Notes: generated from the sequence alone by a model not told the origin. A DNA stretch of 64,000 bases from Ignavibacteriota bacterium (GCA_026390735.1 JAPLFJ010000011.1:112420-176419); one strand, 5' to 3'; counted from the first letter of the stretch, positions 54,420 through 63,951 are shown. Translations and numbers: made by a program.

Positions 54420-55210
54420 TTCAATTGTTCGTTAATTAATTTAATCAAAGAGAATTCAGTTAAATCTTTTTCGTCAAATATTATTCCCAGATAACCTTCC
54501 AGTGCAAGCTGAAGTATGGAAAGGAATGTACATATCACAATCATCTTTTCATCCATCGTACTGATAAGTTCTTTGTAGTTTATGGAGACCCTTGTTTTAA
54601 AGAAGTTAATCAGGAATTCTTTCTGAAGTTCAGGAGTAGTATTCATTAATTCAATCGGATGTATTATTTCCTGCCTTATGTTTGTGATTGCACGTTTGTA
54701 ACCTTTAATCAGGTTAAATATATTCAGATTTTGTAACCCTGCATCATTCAGTACATCATATTCAACCTCTTTTGCATCCTTCTTGAAGTATATTCTGTAA
54801 TAACGCTGTCTGGTATCTTCTTCAATTTCAAGCAGTACGGCGGCAGCGTCCTTAAATCTTTTGTACTCGAGGAGTTTACGGATTAATGTGTATCTCGGGT
54901 CTTCTTCTTCCACCTCTTCTTCATATACCTGTGGAATCAGCATTCTTGCTTTAATCTTCATCAGTTCTGCTGCCATCAGCAAAAACTCACCAGCAAGTTC
55001 GATGTCCAGCAGTGTCATATAATTCAGGAACTCAAGAAAGTCTTTTGTGATTTTGGAAATAGGAATATCATAGATATTCAGTTCCTCCTCTTTTACAAAG
55101 TGCAGAAGAATATCAAGAGGTCCTTCGTATTCTGAAAGCTTTGCCCAGTACTCATTGGTTTTCTGAGAATCCTGATTAGTAATAATATTTGTCGTGTTGG
55201 TATCGTCCAT
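54416..55210 (-). CDS. scpA: Chromosome segregation and condensation protein ScpA
   Basis: ScpA is the kleisin subunit that closes the SMC ring; 264 residues. YEGPLDILLHFVKEEELNIYDIPISKIT is the conserved N-terminal SMC-neck binding region, and the C-terminus (ICTFLSILQLALEGYLGIIF) is the winged-helix that binds the SMC head. It is the first gene of the scpA-scpB-rlu-lysS run. The 523-base region upstream contains two TGACAA-N2-TTGTCA elements that may control it. Confidence 0.94.
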   Translation of the reverse strand: MDDTNTTNIITNQDSQKTNEYWAKLSEYEGPLDILLHFVKEEELNIYDIPISKITKDFLEFLNYMTLLDIELAGEFLLMAAELMKIKARMLIPQVYEEEVEEEDPRYTLIRKLLEYKRFKDAAAVLLEIEEDTRQRYYRIYFKKDAKEVEYDVLNDAGLQNLNIFNLIKGYKRAITNIRQEIIHPIELMNTTPELQKEFLINFFKTRVSINYKELISTMDEKMIVICTFLSILQLALEGYLGIIFDEKDLTEFSLIKLINEQLN

Positions 55211-55733
55211 TTTTTAAACAGTGAAAAATATACAAAACTGCATTGTGAGATTAAATGTAATACAGTGCCCCAAATTTTGAATATACTGAGTCTCTTTTAC
55301 CTCATTGAAATTTTCTTAGTTTGAAAAATCTCAAAACCCTTTTCCCTGTAAATGCTTTCCCTGAAATTACTGACAAAATTGTCAATATAGCCTAAAATCT
55401 TAATTGGTCTATCCTTGGTCTATGATTAGTCTCTCCTTGGTCTCAACAATACCCCCTGTTTTTACTGACAAAATTGTCACAAATTTGAATCAATCAAACA
55501 TCTGTAAGAATTCAAAGGTATCCGTAATTCTGAGCTGTTTTGACCTGTCCGACCTGAAATATACGAGAAACATACCTATCTGGGAGCAAGTTAGAGCGCA
55601 AGGTGAACGAGAAATATACGAGAAACATACGAGAACGATACCTGAACGTGCCTGAAAACGTGAAAATTTTACGTATTGAAGGCCGAATCAAGCCTGAATA
55701 TTATGTAAAGTCTGTTGCCTTTTCCGACAATAT
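55211..55733. repeat. Repeat-rich spacer upstream of scpA
   Basis: Contains two copies of TGACAA-AA-TTGTCA (55371-55384 and 55466-55479), a 14-base dyad. TTGGTCT occurs three times between 55404 and 55443. A 20-base direct repeat starting GAAATATACGAG is at 55556-55575 and 55611-55630. A plus-strand frame of 83 codons here has low complexity and is not considered a gene. The dyads could be operators for scpA. Confidence 0.6.
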
Positions 55734-56495
55734 TCAGGAATTCTTAAATAGATTCTGAACTGAGGCTACAACATTATCCTTTTCGTCTGGGAAGTATTTT
55801 ACGAGTATAACTTTTCCTTCCTGAAGCTTTGCTGAATCAACAGTCTTAATCATAATCTTTGTTTCTGTCTGAAAAGTGCTGCCATTTGGTTCAGTAACTT
55901 CAAGTAGTACTTTGAAGAAAGAAAGTTTTTTCTTCTGACTGATAAGAAAATATTTCAGTATCCTTGCATTATTCCATTTCTTGGTTGAATATTTTATAGT
56001 AACAATTATGGACTGGCTCAGTGATAGTATATTTAATAACATAAAACTAAGCACTATCCAGCAAATAACTTTAACTATTCCTGACCTTGCAATTCCTGTT
56101 GCAAGTGCATAAGCAGAAAAAAGTAAAATCAGAAAGAACAATGTTGATATAATAATACCTTTAAGACTTAAAGGGCGTCTTAGTGCGATTTTGTTTGTGA
56201 TTGAGTTTAAAAATATTTCTATTTGTTTCGATGCCTCTTCTTCATTCACATTAGCGGCTTTCATATACAGTTCAGCAGCCTTCGTCTTGTCGCCGGAAGA
56301 TAAAAACTTTTTTACTTCCTCAATAACATCTTTTGGTATTTCCGTATGAACAGCACTTTGTATTCCTGTCCCTTCGTTCTTACTGATTCGAATACTCGAA
56401 TCGCAATACTGGCAGAATGTTATATACTCGCCGGGTTTGATATCCAGCGGTGCGCCGCAATTCGGACAACTTAAAGCTTCGATTTTATAGTCCAT
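55734..56495 (-). CDS. Zinc-ribbon membrane protein of unknown function
   Basis: A protein of 253 residues. The N-terminus is a treble-Cys zinc ribbon (CPNCGAPLDIKPGEYITFCQYCDSS, four Cys). A helical ~70-residue segment contains DVIEEVKKFLSSGDKTKAAELYMKAANVNEEEA, a TPR-like hairpin. Two transmembrane helices follow (~120-165), then a ~90-residue beta-rich domain of DUF3592 type. It is 10 bases downstream of the RhuM-Fic gene in the same direction and probably cotranscribed. The function is unknown. Confidence 0.65.
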   Translation of the reverse strand: MDYKIEALSCPNCGAPLDIKPGEYITFCQYCDSSIRISKNEGTGIQSAVHTEIPKDVIEEVKKFLSSGDKTKAAELYMKAANVNEEEASKQIEIFLNSITNKIALRRPLSLKGIIISTLFFLILLFSAYALATGIARSGIVKVICWIVLSFMLLNILSLSQSIIVTIKYSTKKWNNARILKYFLISQKKKLSFFKVLLEVTEPNGSTFQTETKIMIKTVDSAKLQEGKVILVKYFPDEKDNVVASVQNLFKNS

Positions 56496-56505
56496 ATTGA
56501 TGTTG

Positions 56506-57483
56506 TTAGTTATTTTTATTAATTAAATTAATTACAACTTTTACTATTATTCCCTTATCTGATGGTTTACTTTCTGCTATTAGCAAACATAATGCCACAA
56601 GGGCATTATCTGCAATTCTTTTTGAGCCGTCAGTTTTATATAAAACATTATTCTTTGCAAGAAAGTATATAAAGAAAGAAGCAGCAATGCGTTTATTTCC
56701 GTCTACAAACGGGTGATTCTTAATCAGAAAGTATAGTAAATTAGATGCTTTCTCTTCAATGCTTGGATAAAGTTTCTTTTTCCCAAATGTTTGATATATT
56801 GTGTTAATGGAACTATCAAGCGAGCCGCCTCGTATTTTACCAAACAATTCTGAGTTACCATATTTAGATTTAAGCGAATCAATAAAATTAATGGCATCTG
56901 AATAATTTAGTCTGTATTTCTCTCTTTTGGAAGTATTGGAAATTTTAAGGCTGTTGTAATCATATCCGTCAAGTATATTCAGCGCATGAGTATAGTCTGA
57001 AATTACTTTGATTATTCCCTGTGCTTCATCTGATGTGAGGGCCAGAGATTCCGCTGTTCTGCTTAAGTAATTAACAGTTTTTTGCAGTTCTGAAATTTTA
57101 TTTGACTGTTCTTTTAGCCGTTTTTCATTAATTGTATAACCCTGAACAAGATGTTGCCTTAAAGTATTAGTAGCCCATATACGGAATTGAGTACCGCGTT
57201 TAGAATTTACTCTGTATCCGACAGAGATAATCATATCAAGGTTGTAATACTTGATATTTCTCTTTATTGCTCTTTGCCCTTCTTTTTGAACTACCGAGAA
57301 ATACTCGGTAGTTGAATTAGCATCTAATTCTTTTGTTTTATATATATTTTTAATGTGAAGTCCTACAGTATCGGTGTCCTTCATAAACAATTCTGCCATC
57401 TGCTTTTGCGTCAGCCATATATTGTCTTCCTTCAGGCTCACTTCCAGGGAAGACTTCCCGTCCTTGGCTTTGTATAAAACCAC
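56506..57483 (-). CDS. RhuM-Fic domain protein (probable AMP-transferase toxin)
   Basis: A 325-residue fusion. Residues ~20-120 are a RhuM domain (WLTQKQMAELFMKDTDTVGLHIKNIY, NLDMIISVGYRVNSKRGTQFR), the helix-turn-helix-like module first seen in Salmonella RhuM. A coiled-coil linker follows, and residues ~185-325 are a Fic/DOC domain with the catalytic motif HPFVDGNKRIAASF at 257-270. Fic domains transfer AMP or other phosphate groups to proteins. The GTG at 57483 is the only standard start after the upstream stop; a CTG further up would add about ten residues. No partner antitoxin is recognised, so regulation is unclear. Confidence 0.85.
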   Translation of the reverse strand: MVLYKAKDGKSSLEVSLKEDNIWLTQKQMAELFMKDTDTVGLHIKNIYKTKELDANSTTEYFSVVQKEGQRAIKRNIKYYNLDMIISVGYRVNSKRGTQFRIWATNTLRQHLVQGYTINEKRLKEQSNKISELQKTVNYLSRTAESLALTSDEAQGIIKVISDYTHALNILDGYDYNSLKISNTSKREKYRLNYSDAINFIDSLKSKYGNSELFGKIRGGSLDSSINTIYQTFGKKKLYPSIEEKASNLLYFLIKNHPFVDGNKRIAASFFIYFLAKNNVLYKTDGSKRIADNALVALCLLIAESKPSDKGIIVKVVINLINKNN

Positions 57484-57706
57484 TTGCGAATTATTTTTGC
57501 TGTCTTTTCTCAGGCTAATTTAAAATAGGGTTTTAAAAGATGCTGTAAAATATATTATATTTCTGCTATTAATTATAGTTAATTCATACGAAAAAATATT
57601 CTCTGAACCGTCGCTTTTGATCATTCTATACAAATTATGCTAAGTACATATAATTTCATTTAAACAATGTTAACAAATTCATATTTTAAATCAAACTAAT
57701 AATTAT

Positions 57707-58111
57707 ATGCCAACTTCTACATTAAAGTATTTAGGGGATTTAAGAACCGAACTTACTCACTTGCAATCCGGAATAGTTGTGATAACCGATGCACCGACCG
57801 ACAATAACGGAAAAGGGGAGGCATTCTCTCCCACCGATTTAATGTCATCCTCGCTTTGTGCCTGTATGATTACTATTATGGGAGTTGCTGCACAGACTCA
57901 CGGATTCTCGATTGACGGTGCAACTGCTGAGATTACGAAGATAATGTCCGCAAACCCGCGTAAAGTATCGGAAGTAAAGGTTGAAATTACGTTTCCGAAG
58001 AATAATTATTCCGATAAGGATAAAAGAATAATTGAGTATATTGCAGGTACCTGTCCGGTTGCATTAAGCCTGCATCCCGACCTGAAGCAGAATGTTAAAT
58101 TAATTTTCTGA
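57707..58111 (+). CDS. OsmC/Ohr-family hydroperoxide reductase
   Basis: A cytoplasmic protein of 134 residues with the two reactive Cys of the family: LCACMITIMGVAAQTHG in the central helix (~residue 45) and GTCPVALSLHP near residue 120. EAFSPTDLMSSSL precedes the first. Members reduce organic hydroperoxides with thiols. It is a single gene, divergent from the RhuM-Fic gene. Confidence 0.9.
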   Translation: MPTSTLKYLGDLRTELTHLQSGIVVITDAPTDNNGKGEAFSPTDLMSSSLCACMITIMGVAAQTHGFSIDGATAEITKIMSANPRKVSEVKVEITFPKNNYSDKDKRIIEYIAGTCPVALSLHPDLKQNVKLIF

Positions 58112-58176
58112 TTCTGAAACTTTGACACATTTAAATAGTATAAACTAACTCTTTACAATAACTTAACAAACGTTTT

Positions 58177-60192
58177 ATGAAAAATCTTTTTGCAATTATT
58201 ATTTCAGTATTTATGCTTTCATCATTAGCCTTATCACAACCCATAATCGATTCAAAGAATATGGATTTGAGTGTTAAGCCTGGAGATGATTTCTTCAGTT
58301 ATGCAAACGGTACCTGGGTCAAGAATACTCCAATTCCTCCTGACCTTACACGTTACGGTGCTTTTGACGAACTCAGAGAAAATAACAGCAGACAATTGCA
58401 GACTTTAATCGAAGAAATATCCGCACAGCAAAACCTTGTCAAAGGCAGCAATAAGCAAAAGATAGGTGACTTCTTCTCAAGCGGTATGGATGAAGCTAAA
58501 ATTAATTCACTCGGCTACGAACCTATAAAGAAGAAACTCGATGAACTTAGAAGCATTAAATCAAAAGATGAATTGATAAAGTATATGGCATTCCTTCACT
58601 CAGCAGGTTCGCCGTCTTTCTTTGGTTTTGGTTCTACCGCGGATAAGAAAAACAGTTCGATGAACATTGCTTCACTCAGACAGTCGGGAATAACTTTGCC
58701 TAATAAAGATTATTACCTGAAAGATGATGACAGAACTAAATCAATCAGAGCAGAACTTCAGAAGTATATGGTAACTTTGTTCAAACTCGTCGGATACGAT
58801 GACAAAATAGCAGAAGCAAAGGCACAGTCTGAAATGGATTTTGAAGTTACTCTTGCAAAGTCTTCATTCTCAAACCTTGAACTTCGCGACCCTGATCTGA
58901 ATTACAATAAAATGACGCTGGACGATTTGGCAATTCTTAGCGTCGGGTTCGACTGGAAACTCTATTTTAAAGAAATCGGAGTTGATAATCCTGGTGATAT
59001 TAACGTAGGTCAGAAAAGATTCTTCGAAGAATTCGGCGCAACATTTCAGAATACTGATATTGAAGTATTAAAAACATACGTAGAGTGGAGACTCGTAAAC
59101 GCTGCTTCAAATTTCTTAAGCGAAGATTTTGTTAACGCAAACTTTGAATTCAACGGTAAGTTTATGTCTGGTGCACAGGAACAGCGCCCTCGCTGGAAAC
59201 GCGTACTCGATGTAGTTAACGGTTCACTCGGTGAGGCACTCGGAGAATTGTATGTTGAAAAGTATTTCCCTCCTGCATCAAAACAGAGAATCAAAGATTT
59301 AGTAGCAAACATTAAAGTTGCTTTAGTAGAAAGAATAAAGAATTTAAGCTGGATGTCTGCCGAAACTAAAAAGCAGGCACTCAATAAACTCGATAAGATA
59401 GCTGTTAAAGTTGGTTATCCTGATAAATGGGAAGATTATTCAAAGATTGATATTACACGCGATTCATACTGGGATAATTTATTAGCAGTTAGAAAGTTTA
59501 ATTACAAAAAGAACTTGAGCGAAATCGGCAAGCCTGTTGATCGTACAGAATGGGGAATGAGCCCTCAGACAGTTAATGCATACTATTCCCCAAACAATAA
59601 TGAAATCTGTTTTCCTGCAGGAATTCTTCAGCCTCCATTCTTCTTCGCAGAAGGGGATGATGCTGTTAATTACGGAGGCATCGGAGCAGTTATCGGTCAC
59701 GAAATCACACACGGTTTTGATGACCAGGGAAGAAAGTATGATGCAGTCGGAAACCTTCAGGACTGGTGGACCGCAGAAGACGGAAAAAACTTTGAGGCCA
59801 AAGCACAGGTACTCGTAGACCAGTACAATAATTTTGCAGTTCTCGATACATTCAAAGTTGACGGTAAATTTACTCTTGGTGAAAACATTGCCGACCTTGG
59901 TGGTGTAACTTTATCTCTCGAAGGATTAAAGAAAGCCTGGGAAAAGAACCCGCCGAAAAAGGAAATAGAAGGATTTACTCCAATTCAGAGATTCTTCCTC
60001 TCTTATGCACAGATATGGCGCGGCAATATACGCGACAAGGAATTGCTGAAAAGATTAAAGGAGGATGTACACTCACCATCAACAGCGAGAGTAAATTGTA
60101 TAGTTTATAACATTCCTGAATTCTATACGGCTTTCGGAATCACATCAGGCAAAATGTTTAAAGAGCAGGGTTCGCGTGCGGTTATCTGGTAA
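58177..60192 (+). CDS. M13-family metallopeptidase (neprilysin-like)
   Basis: An exported zinc endopeptidase of 671 residues. A signal peptide ends near SLALS; the M13 N-domain begins MDLSVKPGDDFFSYANGTWV. The catalytic domain carries HEITH at 508-512, the third ligand and active-site motif ENIADLGG at 569-576, and NAYYSPNNNEICFPAGILQPPFF. A late RVNC motif follows. Such enzymes cleave short peptides in the periplasm or outside. A terminator is 29 bases past the stop. Confidence 0.94.
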   Translation: MKNLFAIIISVFMLSSLALSQPIIDSKNMDLSVKPGDDFFSYANGTWVKNTPIPPDLTRYGAFDELRENNSRQLQTLIEEISAQQNLVKGSNKQKIGDFFSSGMDEAKINSLGYEPIKKKLDELRSIKSKDELIKYMAFLHSAGSPSFFGFGSTADKKNSSMNIASLRQSGITLPNKDYYLKDDDRTKSIRAELQKYMVTLFKLVGYDDKIAEAKAQSEMDFEVTLAKSSFSNLELRDPDLNYNKMTLDDLAILSVGFDWKLYFKEIGVDNPGDINVGQKRFFEEFGATFQNTDIEVLKTYVEWRLVNAASNFLSEDFVNANFEFNGKFMSGAQEQRPRWKRVLDVVNGSLGEALGELYVEKYFPPASKQRIKDLVANIKVALVERIKNLSWMSAETKKQALNKLDKIAVKVGYPDKWEDYSKIDITRDSYWDNLLAVRKFNYKKNLSEIGKPVDRTEWGMSPQTVNAYYSPNNNEICFPAGILQPPFFFAEGDDAVNYGGIGAVIGHEITHGFDDQGRKYDAVGNLQDWWTAEDGKNFEAKAQVLVDQYNNFAVLDTFKVDGKFTLGENIADLGGVTLSLEGLKKAWEKNPPKKEIEGFTPIQRFFLSYAQIWRGNIRDKELLKRLKEDVHSPSTARVNCIVYNIPEFYTAFGITSGKMFKEQGSRAVIW

Positions 60193-60220
60193 AATAAATA
60201 TTAATATTTTCTGAATATAA

Positions 60221-60247
60221 AAAGGGCTGCCCTTAAGACAGCCCTTT
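60221..60247 (+). terminator. Rho-independent terminator after the M13 peptidase gene
   Basis: Nine-base perfect arms AAAGGGCTG / CAGCCCTTT (60221-60229, 60239-60247), then TGTCTTTC. A second, weaker hairpin (60291-60301 with 60314-60323) follows. Confidence 0.85.
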
Positions 60248-60494
60248 GTCTTTCGGATGAGATAATAGGTTTTATTACCCCGTCCGTCATACCTTTCACC
60301 CTCCCTGATTGCCGGGTAAAGGTAATTATTTATTAACTAAAATCTGATTTAGTGATTTTATAATATTTTCCTTTTTAAATTTATGAGGAAATTTAATCAT
60401 TGAAATATTATTATATTTAATAATCATATTACAATAAGTGTGCCTGACAAATTGTTCGTTTTTGAAGATTAAATAAGGTATGTGCGAAAATATA

Positions 60495-60529
60495 TTCTCA
60501 AAATGAGACACAATTTCTCAAAATGAGAC
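60495..60529. repeat. Tandem dyad element TTCTCAAAATGAGAC
   Basis: Two identical 15-base copies (60495-60509 and 60515-60529), each containing the dyad TCTCA-AAA-TGAGA and repeating every 20 bases. They lie in a 569-base spacer between two convergently ending genes, where no promoter is needed for the annotated neighbours. The rest of the spacer (60248-60761) has a hairpin and AT-rich sequence with no convincing gene. Confidence 0.55.
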
Positions 60530-60761
60530 CATATTGTTCCTTTTAGAATGGGCTTAAATGACTAAATAGGTGTAAGTGTTTAACATCAAATATTAGTCAC
60601 TCAGGGTAAATTCCACATCGTTTAGGGTATAGAGATTCATTTACCGAAAATATTTATTATAGTTAATAAATATACTTTAATTACAATTAATGTCGTTAAT
60701 TAAAAATTGAAACGGAATAATATCAGGTTTTATAAGATTATAAGATAGCCCGTTTTTGTAT

Positions 60762-61544
60762 TTACTTCGACTTTTCCTGTATTTTCCTCACTATCTTTAG
60801 CGCGGCTTTTCTCGGAACAAACCTTGATGCAAGTGCACCCATTTTATTCGTAAATCCATGAATTACTGTCAAACTTCCATTCATCATTTCCTTATATCCG
60901 AAATCGGCAACTTCTTTTGATGTAGGAACTCTTTTTCTTTTAAACAACATGCTGTCTTCTAATCTGGCAACTGCCAGGAACTCCGATTCTGAAGCACCAG
61001 GACAAAGAATGGTGACGGTAACACCTGTACCTTTAAGTTCATTACTTATAGCTTCGCTGAATGAAAGCACGTATGCTTTTGTGGCAAAATAAACTGCCAG
61101 TAAAGGTCCGGGCTGAAAAGCTGCCGTGGAAGCTACGTTAAGTATTCTTCCAAATCCCTTTTCAACCATCGGTTTTACAAAAAGGTATGTAAGTTTTGTA
61201 AGTGCTTTTATGTTTACATCCAGCATCTGCTCATCTTTTGACCATTCAGATTCGTGGAAATTCCCGAAGTCACCGAGTCCTGCATTGTTTACAAGAAAGT
61301 CTATGTGAACTTTCTCACTCTGTAAGATGTCACAAACTGACTGTATATCTTCCGTCTTATTTAAATCTTTTCCGAGAACTTTAACCGTTATGCCGTACTT
61401 GTTCTTTAACTCACCTGCTAAAGTGTTTAATCTGTCTACTCTTCTTGCAACAAGTACCAGGTCGTGACCGTCTTTCGCAAAGTTCTTTGCGAATTCAACT
61501 CCAAACCCTGATGAAGCTCCTGTAATTAATGCTGTTCTTTTCAT
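60762..61544 (-). CDS. Short-chain dehydrogenase/reductase
   Basis: An NAD(P)-dependent SDR of 260 residues. The Rossmann motif TGASSGFGVEFAKNF is at the N-terminus, NNAGLGDFG at ~90 and catalytic Ser (NVASTAAF) with Y-x3-K (YFATK) follow. It resembles the DltE/YqjQ-like group. The substrate is unknown. It is a single gene; no terminator hairpin of note lies downstream. Confidence 0.9.
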   Translation of the reverse strand: MKRTALITGASSGFGVEFAKNFAKDGHDLVLVARRVDRLNTLAGELKNKYGITVKVLGKDLNKTEDIQSVCDILQSEKVHIDFLVNNAGLGDFGNFHESEWSKDEQMLDVNIKALTKLTYLFVKPMVEKGFGRILNVASTAAFQPGPLLAVYFATKAYVLSFSEAISNELKGTGVTVTILCPGASESEFLAVARLEDSMLFKRKRVPTSKEVADFGYKEMMNGSLTVIHGFTNKMGALASRFVPRKAALKIVRKIQEKSK

Positions 61545-61694
61545 TGTGTATGTTTATCTGTTTATTACAAATGTAATAAATAATATTATTAATGTCTCTG
61601 TATTCTTCTTCTCACCATCTTTTGCTCCTCATCTCTTTCCATATTCTTTAATACTTAAATTGATTATTTTATTCTATATAAATCAATTTAACCT

Positions 61695-63326
61695 ATGAAG
61701 AAAATACTTTTATCTTTAATGATTTTGTCATTCTTGTATGGGACTTCTCAGGCCTGTACAAATTTCCTCGTTACTAAAGGGGCATCAACTGACGGTTCTA
61801 CTTTTATCACTTATACAGCAGACTCGCATACACTATACGGCGAACTTTATTTCTGGCCTGCTGCAAATTATCCTATCGGAACAATGCTCGATGTTATTGA
61901 ATGGGACTCGGGACGTTTACTCGGTCAGATTCCTCAGGTACCGCATACTTATAATGTAGTCGGTAATATGAACGAGTTTCAGCTTTGCGTCGGTGAAACC
62001 ACTTACGGCGGAAGACCGGAACTTGTCGATACAACTGCTAAAATGGACTATGGTTCTTTAATATACCTTTCGCTCCAGAGAGCAAGAAATTCACGTGAGG
62101 CAATAAAAGTTATTGCACAACTCGTAGAAGAATACGGATATGTCAGCGAAGGCGAATCGTTCTCAATCTCTGACCCGAACGAAGTATGGATAATGGAAAT
62201 GATTGGAAAAGGAGTAGGCAATAAAGGTGCTGCCTGGGTAGCTGTTCGTGTTCCTGACGGTTATGTCTCGGGTCACGCAAACCAGTCAAGAATAACCACC
62301 TTCCCTCTGAATGACACTATGAATTGCTATTACTCCAAAGACGTAATCTCTTTTGCCAAGAGTAAAGGATACTTTAAAGGTAAAGACGAAGATTTTTCTT
62401 TCTGCGATGCATATGCACCACTGGATTTTGAAGGAGCAAGATTCTGCGAAGCAAGAGTCTGGTCATTGTTCAATAAAGTATCATCGGGTATGGGAAAATA
62501 TCTCGATTATGCTAAAGGGGAAAACCTGAAAAATAAAATGCCGCTTTGGGTAAAGCCGACTAATAAACTTTCAGTTTATGACGTTATGAATGCAATGCGT
62601 GACCATTTTGAAGGTACAGCACTCGATATGACAAAGGACTGGGGAGCAGGAGCATATACCTGTCCTGTCCGCTGGAGACCGTTAACTTTCAAGGTAGGGG
62701 ATAAAAAATATTTTAATGAAAGAGCTATCTCAACTCAGCAAACAGGATTTTCCTTCGTTTCTCAGTCACGTTCATCTTTGCCGGATGAAATCGGTGGAAT
62801 TTTCTGGTTTGGTGTTGATGACAACTTTACAACCGTGTATTCACCGATTTATACATCAAGCACAAAAGTACCACCTAATTTTGCAGTGGGGAATGGTGAT
62901 ATGATGGTATTCTCGGATACGTCTGCATTCTGGATTTTTAATCAGGTTTCAAACTTTGCTTACACACGCTACAAGGATATGATTAAAGATATTCAGCCCG
63001 TTCAGAAAGATCTGGAACAGGGATACCTTAACAGTATTGCAGAAGTGGATAAAAATGCGATGGAACTTTATGTACAGGACCCGCAGAAAGCAAAAGATTA
63101 TTTAACTGAATATTCTCTGACCGTCGGTAAGAACACTTTCAACCGCTGGAAACAACTTTACGGTGCACTCTTTACAAAATACATGGACGGCAACATAAAA
63201 TTCCCAGTAGAAGGCAGCAGAGTACCAAAAGTATCACAACCTGGCTATGGTGAAGACTGGTATAAACAACTCGTAAAAGAAACCGGAGAAAGGTTTAAAG
63301 CCAAAGACGAAAGCAGTCACTATTAA
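61695..63326 (+). CDS. C69-family dipeptidase (PepD-like)
   Basis: An N-terminal nucleophile dipeptidase of 543 residues. A 20-residue signal peptide ends in SQA, so cleavage exposes Cys21 (CTNFLVTKGASTDGSTF) as the N-terminal nucleophile. Further family motifs are ETTYGGRPEL, SEGESFSISDPNEVWIMEMIG and the C-terminal TKYMDGN. Exported versions are common in Bacteroidota. It ends with a strong terminator. Confidence 0.92.
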   Translation: MKKILLSLMILSFLYGTSQACTNFLVTKGASTDGSTFITYTADSHTLYGELYFWPAANYPIGTMLDVIEWDSGRLLGQIPQVPHTYNVVGNMNEFQLCVGETTYGGRPELVDTTAKMDYGSLIYLSLQRARNSREAIKVIAQLVEEYGYVSEGESFSISDPNEVWIMEMIGKGVGNKGAAWVAVRVPDGYVSGHANQSRITTFPLNDTMNCYYSKDVISFAKSKGYFKGKDEDFSFCDAYAPLDFEGARFCEARVWSLFNKVSSGMGKYLDYAKGENLKNKMPLWVKPTNKLSVYDVMNAMRDHFEGTALDMTKDWGAGAYTCPVRWRPLTFKVGDKKYFNERAISTQQTGFSFVSQSRSSLPDEIGGIFWFGVDDNFTTVYSPIYTSSTKVPPNFAVGNGDMMVFSDTSAFWIFNQVSNFAYTRYKDMIKDIQPVQKDLEQGYLNSIAEVDKNAMELYVQDPQKAKDYLTEYSLTVGKNTFNRWKQLYGALFTKYMDGNIKFPVEGSRVPKVSQPGYGEDWYKQLVKETGERFKAKDESSHY

Positions 63327-63352
63327 TTAAAAACACGAAATGATTTTTAAAG

Positions 63353-63393
63353 CAAGAGAGTCTCTTTATAATTAAGAGACTCTCTTGTCTTTT
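63353..63393 (+). terminator. Rho-independent terminator after the C69 gene
   Basis: Perfect 14-bp arms (63353-63366, 63374-63387) with a seven-base loop, followed by TCTTTTT. Confidence 0.92.
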
Positions 63394-63468
63394 TACAGAT
63401 TATAATGTTTTTAAGTTTGCAATTTTAAGTTTCGGATTTCTTCATTATATTAATCAAATTATTATTTA

Positions 63469-63861
63469 ATGACGAAATATTTGTTACTCTTAATATCGGC
63501 AATACTTTTTGCTTCCTGCAGTAAGGATAATGCTGTTACTCCTTCTGACCCCTCTGTAAACAACTATAATAAAGTGCTTACGGTGGATTCCGCTAACCTT
63601 AAAGTCGAAATGTACAGCAATAATTCCAGTATACTTTATGTCGGTTATAATGAAGTCGGTTTCAAATTCTATGTGAATAACGAGGAGAAGAAAACAGGAA
63701 TATTCAAATATACACCGATCATGTTTCATACAGTAGGGAAAGGACATTCAACACCTGTTCAGCCTGAGTTTACTTATGATTATTCCAAAGGGATGTTTAC
63801 GGGGTACGTTTGCTATTCTATGCTGTCTGATTCTTTAACTTCTTTCTGGTTTGCCGATTAG
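63469..63861 (+). CDS. Small lipoprotein of unknown function
   Basis: A lipoprotein precursor of 130 residues (lipobox FASC, Cys17). The mature part is a probable beta-sandwich (LKVEMYSNNSSILYVGYNEVGFKFYVN, then FTYDYSKGMFTGYVCYSML) and ends abruptly at FWFAD. I do not recognise the family. It may be shortened at the C-terminus, but no continuation in another frame was seen in the 139 bases left. Confidence 0.65.
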   Translation: MTKYLLLLISAILFASCSKDNAVTPSDPSVNNYNKVLTVDSANLKVEMYSNNSSILYVGYNEVGFKFYVNNEEKKTGIFKYTPIMFHTVGKGHSTPVQPEFTYDYSKGMFTGYVCYSMLSDSLTSFWFAD

Positions 63862-63931
63862 GGAGTGTAAAAAATTATGTGTAAATGGTTAAAAGAGAAA
63901 TTATTAAATTAAGGAAGAAAGAAAGAGCATT

Positions 63932-63951
63932 CTTCCCCCCTAGGGGGGAAG
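63932..63951. repeat. Perfect 20-bp palindrome
   Basis: CTTCCCCCC-TA-GGGGGGAAG, extremely GC-rich in an AT-rich intergenic region and followed by a run of nine A. Possibly one copy of a dispersed palindromic repeat. Confidence 0.7.

Noticed and set aside
55404..55655. An 83-codon plus-strand frame in the scpA upstream spacer
   Set aside because: The translation is low in complexity and runs through the direct repeats; no family match and no ribosome binding site.
60326..60511. A 61-codon minus-strand frame with a faint resemblance to the end of DUF559-type nucleases
   Set aside because: Too short and AT-biased, with a GTG start overlapping the tandem dyads; at most a gene remnant.
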